In this document: piece by piece, positions 43,328-47,465 of the stretch
Position numbering within the stretch: position 1 is the stretch's first letter
How the letters are laid out: each line of letters opens with the position of its first letter
Source of the DNA: Thermococcus sp. M36
Lineage (GTDB): Archaea > Methanobacteriota_B > Thermococci > Thermococcales > Thermococcaceae
DNA: 47,465 nt
Direction of reading: 5' to 3'
Assembly: GCF_012027355.1 (NCBI RefSeq)
Contig: NZ_SNUH01000003.1
Span: 1 to 47,465 of the forward strand
The notes under the pieces: generated by a model
Told to the model about the DNA's origin: nothing
Seen by the model: the letters and a program-made list of their open reading frames with translations, nothing else
The model's database searches: none
Program-made: the position numbers and the translations under genes

Positions 43328-44200
43328 TCAGAAGTAGATGCCCATCTCCTCGGCGATCTTCCTGAGCCTCTCTATCCTTGCCTCGGTCGGCGGGTGGGTG
43401 GAGAACAGGTTCGCTACGCTGGCGCCCCTAAACGGGTTGACGATGAACATGTGGGCCGTTGCCGGGTTGCCGTCCCTCATGGGCCTGTAGCGGACCGCCT
43501 GCTCTATTTTCATGAGTGCACTGGCTAGAGCGTGCGGCTTGCCGCTTATCTTTGCTCCACCCTCGTCGGCAAGGAACTCCCTGGAGCGGCTCACCGCGGC
43601 CTGTATCAGCATCGCCGCTATAGGTGCAAGAACCGCTATGAGGATCGCGGCGAGGATGTTACCGGCGTCGTCCTCGTCCCTGCCGAAGCCCCCGAAGATG
43701 GCTATCCACCTTGCCCAGTAGGCGAGCTGGATTATGGCCCCGGCCATCGCGGCCGCTATCGTCCCTATGAGGATGTCCCTGTTCTTTATGTGGGTCAGCT
43801 CGTGGCCTATGACGCCCTCAAGCTCGTCCTTGTTGAGTATCCTGAGAAGTCCAGTGGTAACGGCCACGACGGCGTGCTTGGGGTTCCTCCCGGTGGCGAA
43901 GGCGTTTGGCGTCTCGCTTGGGATTATTGCAACCCTAGGCATTGGGAGGCCGGCCCTCTCAGTGAGATCCCTGACTATGGCATAGAGTTCCGGGGCCTCG
44001 TGTTCGTCCACGATCCTTGCCCTGTACCAGCCCAGGACGATTTTATCGCTGTACCAGTAGGTGATGAAATTAAACGCCATAGCGAACAGGAACATCAAGA
44101 AGGCCACGTTCGGCCCGCCGAAGACGTAGCCTATGGCCATGAGCAGGCCCGTCAGTATGGCCATCAGCAGGCCGGTTCTCAGCCACATCAGCAGTCCCAT
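43328..44200 (-). CDS. htpX: zinc metalloprotease HtpX homologue
   Basis: This is a 290-residue membrane protease. Two N-terminal membrane helices are followed by [20 protein letters not shown], the motif GHELTHIKN (HExxH zinc ligands), two more hydrophobic segments and [15 protein letters not shown] (third zinc ligand Glu). HtpX degrades damaged membrane proteins. It lies downstream of the thermosome gene on the same strand, both being protein quality control functions, with about 80 bases between them. Confidence 0.93.
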   Translation of the reverse strand: MGLLMWLRTGLLMAILTGLLMAIGYVFGGPNVAFLMFLFAMAFNFITYWYSDKIVLGWYRARIVDEHEAPELYAIVRDLTERAGLPMPRVAIIPSETPNAFATGRNPKHAVVAVTTGLLRILNKDELEGVIGHELTHIKNRDILIGTIAAAMAGAIIQLAYWARWIAIFGGFGRDEDDAGNILAAILIAVLAPIAAMLIQAAVSRSREFLADEGGAKISGKPHALASALMKIEQAVRYRPMRDGNPATAHMFIVNPFRGASVANLFSTHPPTEARIERLRKIAEEMGIYF

Positions 44201-44281
44201 TCTTTCACCCCCTCAGGGGTTAAAATAACAATTTGGTATTAAAATCTTTTGGTGCCTAAATGAAAGGGTAGAAAAGGGGCA

Positions 44282-45934
44282 TCACATGCCCATGTCCATG
44301 CCGCCCATTCCGCCCATGCCGGGCATTCCGCCGCCCTGGCCGCCTTCGGGCTTGCTGACCTTAGCGGCGATGACGTCGTCGATCCTGAGGATCATTATCG
44401 CAGCCTCGCTGGCGCTCTTGATAGCCTGCTTCTTAACGCGGAGCGGCTCGATGATGCCCTTGGCGAGCATGTCTGCCGGCTCACCGGCGAAAACGTCTAT
44501 GCCTATTCCTAGCCCCTTGTTCTTGTGCTCGCTGATGACCTTGACGAGCATCTCTATGGTGTCAAGACCGGCGTTCTCGGCGAGAGTCTTCGGGATTATC
44601 TTGAGGGCCTCTGCAAAGGCTTCTATTGCGAGAGCCTCCTTTCCTCCAACCTCCTTGGCGAACTCGTCGAGCCTGATGCTGAGCTCTATCTCGCCCGCAC
44701 CGCCGGCCGGAAGGACGTAGCCGTCCTCCATGACGTCCTTGACGACCTTGATGGCATCCTCAAGGGCCCGCTCAACCTCGTCAATGACGTGCTCGGTACC
44801 GCCCCTGATGAGGATGGTGACGGCCTTCGGGTTCCTGCAGCCCTCAACGAATATCATGCTCTCGCCCGCTATCTTGCGCTCCTCAACAAGGTCGGCGTGG
44901 CCGAGATCATCGCTGGTGAGGTCCTTAACGTTGGTGACGACCTTAGCCCCGGTGGCCTTGGCGAGCTTTTCCATGTCGCTCTTCTTGACGCGCCTGACTG
45001 CCAGAATGCCGTACTTGGCCAGGTAGTGCTGGGCGAGGTCATCAATACCCTTCTGGACGAAGAGAACGTTGGCACCGGTTGCCGCTATCTGATCGACCAT
45101 GTCCCTGATCATCTTCTCTTCCTGCTCAAGGAAGCTCATGAGCTGGTCCGGGCTGGTGATGTTGATCTTGGCATCGGTCTCGGTCTTCTTGACCTCAAGG
45201 GCCTCGTTGATGAGCGCTATCTTGGCGTTCTCAACCCTCTTCGGCATCCTCGGGTGGACGCGCTCCTTGTCGATGACAACACCGCGGACGAGCTCGCTCT
45301 CCTCAACGCTCTCGCCAGCCTTTTTCTCAATCTTGATGTTGTCGATGTCAACGGTGTACCTGCCGTCCTTCTTCTCGGCAACCTGCCTGACGGCATCGAC
45401 TGCGAGCCTGGCGAAGAGTCCCTTGTGGCTCTCGGCGTTCTTTCCGGTGATTGAGGTCATGGCTATCTTCATGAGAGTCTCCTCGTCGTCGGGAGTGACC
45501 TTGATGGCTATGTCCTGGAGTATCTCCTGGGCCTTTTCAGCCGCCATTGTGTAACCCTTGACGATGATGCTCGGGTGGATGTTCTGGTCGAGGAGCTCCT
45601 CGGCCTTCCTGAGAAGCTCGCCAGCGATAACAACGGCAGTGGTGGTTCCATCACCAGCCTCCTTGTCCTGGGTCTTAGCAACCTCAACCATCATCTTAGC
45701 AGCAGGGTGCTGGAGGTCGATCCTGTCGAGGATGGTTGCTCCATCGTTGGTGACAACGACGTCACCGAGGCTGTCAACGAGCATCTTGTCCATACCCTTC
45801 GGGCCGAGGGTTGTCCTGACCGTCTCGGCTATAATTCTAGCAGCCAGAATGTTAAGCCTCTGGGCGTCCCTTCCGACGTACCTCTGGGTTCCCTCAGGCA
45901 GAATAACGACCGGCTGTCCGCTAAGCTGTGCCAT
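44282..45934 (-). CDS. thsB: thermosome subunit (group II chaperonin)
   Basis: This is a 550-residue ATP-dependent chaperonin subunit. [13 protein letters not shown] and [19 protein letters not shown] are nucleotide-binding blocks; [12 protein letters not shown] is the conserved late ATPase-domain block. The C-terminus ends in a GGM-rich tail ([16 protein letters not shown]). Thermococcus has two subunits; which one this is cannot be decided from memory, so the letter in the symbol is provisional. AGGAGGAAT precedes the ATG at 45934, and a TATA box lies about 55 bases upstream. Confidence 0.95.
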   Translation of the reverse strand: MAQLSGQPVVILPEGTQRYVGRDAQRLNILAARIIAETVRTTLGPKGMDKMLVDSLGDVVVTNDGATILDRIDLQHPAAKMMVEVAKTQDKEAGDGTTTAVVIAGELLRKAEELLDQNIHPSIIVKGYTMAAEKAQEILQDIAIKVTPDDEETLMKIAMTSITGKNAESHKGLFARLAVDAVRQVAEKKDGRYTVDIDNIKIEKKAGESVEESELVRGVVIDKERVHPRMPKRVENAKIALINEALEVKKTETDAKINITSPDQLMSFLEQEEKMIRDMVDQIAATGANVLFVQKGIDDLAQHYLAKYGILAVRRVKKSDMEKLAKATGAKVVTNVKDLTSDDLGHADLVEERKIAGESMIFVEGCRNPKAVTILIRGGTEHVIDEVERALEDAIKVVKDVMEDGYVLPAGGAGEIELSIRLDEFAKEVGGKEALAIEAFAEALKIIPKTLAENAGLDTIEMLVKVISEHKNKGLGIGIDVFAGEPADMLAKGIIEPLRVKKQAIKSASEAAIMILRIDDVIAAKVSKPEGGQGGGMPGMGGMGGMDMGM

Positions 45935-45984
45935 TTGACATTCCTCCTATCAAATTCCTTTTTGCAGAAACGCTTCGTCAGCGC

Positions 45985-45997
45985 TCTATAAAAAGTT
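45985..45997 (-). promoter_or_regulatory. thermosome promoter
   Basis: ACTTTTTATAGAG on the minus strand is the TATA element, placing the start of transcription near 45962 and a leader of about 28 bases that includes AGGAGGAAT. A strong promoter with a full Shine-Dalgarno sequence fits the high expression of chaperonins. Confidence 0.65.
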
Positions 45998-46029
45998 TTG
46001 GTTCAAATATTTCAAGAAAACGAAATAAA

Positions 46030-46046
46030 CCTGTCAATTTGACAGG
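46030..46046. repeat. perfect palindrome between thermosome and bud32
   Basis: CCTGTCAATTTGACAGG is an 8-bp perfect inverted repeat around one central base. It lies about 40 bases upstream of the thermosome TATA element and about 65 bases upstream of the bud32 start, in the divergent spacer. It is a likely operator for a dimeric regulator; which gene it serves is open. Confidence 0.6.
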
Positions 46047-46112
46047 AATATGGTTATATTATGGAGGAAAGGGCTAAAACCCTCACCCGAAAACAAATGC
46101 TGGTGAGAAAAA

Positions 46113-46781
46113 GTGGAGCTGATAAAGCAGGGAGCCGAGGCAAAGATATACCTAGCGGACTTTGAGGAGTTCTTCGGCGTCGACCTCCTGCCCGGAGAGA
46201 AGGTTGTAATAAAGCACCGGATTCCGAAGCGCTACCGCATAAAAGAGATAGATACGAAGCTGAGGAAAGAAAGGACCGTTAGGGAGGCCCGGGTGCTGCA
46301 CAGGGCGAAGGAGTCCGGCGTCAACTGCCCATACGTCTACGAGGTCGATCTGAGGGACATGAAGATAGTAATGGAGTTTATCACGGGGGACAGGCTGAAG
46401 GAGCTCCTTGAACGCGTCCCGATGGAGGAGAGGCTTAAGCTGTGCAGGGAGATTGGAAGGCAGGTGGGGAAGCTCCACGAGGCGGGGATAATCCACGGCG
46501 ATTTGACGACGAGCAACATGATCCTCTGCGGGGGAAAGGTTTACCTCATCGACTTTGGTTTAGCAGACTTCGACCCGACTCTCGAAGCTAGGGGCGTTGA
46601 CCTGCACCTCCTCAAGCGCGCGATGGAGAGCACGCACTACACGTGGTTCGAAAGGGGCTTTGAGGCCGTTCTGGAGGGCTATGCCGAGGTTCGCGGCGAG
46701 GAGGCCAGGAAAGAAATCGAGGCAAAAATCGAGGAGATAGAAAGCCGCGGTAGGTACAGGGAGAGGAGCTGGGTGATCTGA
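46113..46781 (+). CDS. bud32: KEOPS complex kinase/ATPase Bud32
   Basis: This is a 222-residue atypical kinase. LIKQGAEAKIYL is the glycine-loop equivalent, VVIKHRIPKRYR holds the ATP-binding lysine, IIHGDLTTSNMI is the catalytic loop and YLIDFGLADF is the DFG motif. Bud32 is part of KEOPS, which makes t6A37 in tRNA; in some archaea it is fused to Kae1, but here it is a separate gene. The start is GTG at 46113 after GGTGAG. Confidence 0.94.
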   Translation: MELIKQGAEAKIYLADFEEFFGVDLLPGEKVVIKHRIPKRYRIKEIDTKLRKERTVREARVLHRAKESGVNCPYVYEVDLRDMKIVMEFITGDRLKELLERVPMEERLKLCREIGRQVGKLHEAGIIHGDLTTSNMILCGGKVYLIDFGLADFDPTLEARGVDLHLLKRAMESTHYTWFERGFEAVLEGYAEVRGEEARKEIEAKIEEIESRGRYRERSWVI

Positions 46782-46787
46782 TCGGCT

Positions 46788-47465
46788 TCATTTCTCCTGG
46801 AAAGCTTCCAAAACTCTCTCAAAAATCTCCTTCTCCCTCCCGCGCTTTTTTCTGGCGAGTTTCTCCACTATCAGCTCAGGCGTGCTCCTACCGAGCCTGC
46901 CGAACTTCGGCTGCCTGTCTACGATGAGGTTGAGGTTCTCGTCGAGGCCTTTTGCTTCTATCCCGTCCACTCTAGCAAAGGGCAGCTCGGCCTTCAGGTC
47001 TTCGCCGAGGTGCGACACTATGACGACATAAAAGCCCTTCTCGTGGGCAATTTTCAAAAGCTCCCCGATTATTTTGACTGCCGCACCGGGCTCTGTTATC
47101 GCCTCGAACTCATCGATGAGAATTAGCTTCCTGCCCGAACCCCTCAACGCGCGGACGAAGGAGCGGAGGGCGGTCTCAAAAGCGCCGGCACCGTAGGAAC
47201 TCCTCTTCCGCCTGAAGAAGAACAGCTCGTCAAGGGACACGACCCACGCCTTTTCAGCCGGAACGGGGAAGCCCATGTGCGCGAGAAGGGTTATCTGGGC
47301 CATTAGCTCAAGGAGGCTCGTCTTTCCGCCACTGTTTACCCCTGTGAGGATGACGACCCTCTCATCCTCCGGGGCACCTGAATCCGGAACATCGAAGCCT
47401 TCCGGCTTATCTCCAACAACGTAGCTCACCGGCTGGGGTTTCTCGATGAAAAGATGACGCCCGTT
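46788..47465 (-). CDS. MutS-family ATPase, C-terminal part (runs off right edge)
   Basis: The frame stays open to the right edge, so only the last 225 residues are seen. LTGVNSGGKTSLLELMAQ is Walker A of the MutS family, LILIDEFEAITEPG is Walker B, and VIVSHLGEDL is the D-loop/H-loop region. HLFIEKPQP upstream of the ATPase also fits. The sequence resembles archaeal MutS5/MutS2-like proteins, not canonical MutS. An internal GTG at 47429 is not the real start. It is convergent with bud32, 6 bases apart. Confidence 0.85.
   Translation of the reverse strand, partial: NGRHLFIEKPQPVSYVVGDKPEGFDVPDSGAPEDERVVILTGVNSGGKTSLLELMAQITLLAHMGFPVPAEKAWVVSLDELFFFRRKRSSYGAGAFETALRSFVRALRGSGRKLILIDEFEAITEPGAAVKIIGELLKIAHEKGFYVVIVSHLGEDLKAELPFARVDGIEAKGLDENLNLIVDRQPKFGRLGRSTPELIVEKLARKKRGREKEIFERVLEAFQEK

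Overview
The window is chromosomal DNA from a hyperthermophilic euryarchaeon of the Thermococcus type. The gene set supports this: thermosome, deoxyhypusine synthase, KEOPS kinase Bud32, TiaS, archaeal Trm10, HtpX, MoaB/MoeA and an archaeal cobamide salvage set. So do the TATA-box promoters, many short-leader or leaderless starts, and ribosome sites of the GGTG(AT) type. Genes are dense, often overlapping by 1-20 bases, and coding density is high on both strands.

Layout. 1-127: right end of an integrated element, with an integrase C-part remnant reading off the left edge into a 44-bp 3' half of a tRNA-Glu gene. 474-5132: a KaiC-like protein without a nucleotide-binding motif, Trm10 and ValRS. 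5337-9254: a thiamin salvage operon (cytX-thiM-thiW-thiDN). 9368-19171: a methyltransferase, then a cobamide salvage region (cobD, cbiB, cobZ, cobS, cobY, cobT-like, cbiZ) interleaved with a UDG-like protein, a zinc ribbon, a PP-loop ATPase, a GH114-like lipoprotein and two small membrane proteins. It also contains a decayed cobQ. Loss of cobQ with retention of cbiZ fits a cell that salvages corrinoids and does not make them. 19273-20981: moaB-moeA. 21003-21236: a small unknown gene. 21343-21560: a triple-hairpin H/ACA guide RNA with its own TATA box. 21596-25179: a lower-GC island with a seven-helix DUF835 protein and two divergent adenylate-forming enzymes. 25262-30743: HD hydrolase, XRE-type regulator, GNAT acetyltransferase, secreted esterase and TiaS.

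30802-34595 is the most unusual part. An MNT antitoxin with a decayed HEPN partner precedes an AT-rich RiPP-like cluster. The cluster has a 32-residue precursor ending in a CCC motif (found here by reading the sequence), a radical SAM/SPASM maturase interrupted by a one-base frameshift, and an ABC exporter. 34657-38006: AAA ATPase, deoxyhypusine synthase and a flavin oxidoreductase. 38177-41367: a tightly packed four-gene operon of unknown purpose (SDR without its catalytic Tyr/Lys, isochorismatase-type hydrolase, FAD protein, RlmN-like radical SAM enzyme). 41412-42022: a second MNT with a deleted HEPN partner. 42026-47465: amidohydrolase, HtpX, thermosome, Bud32 and a MutS-family ATPase running off the right edge.

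No CRISPR array, insertion sequence, rRNA or complete tRNA was seen. Homology statements are recognition from memory of the families; no search was run.
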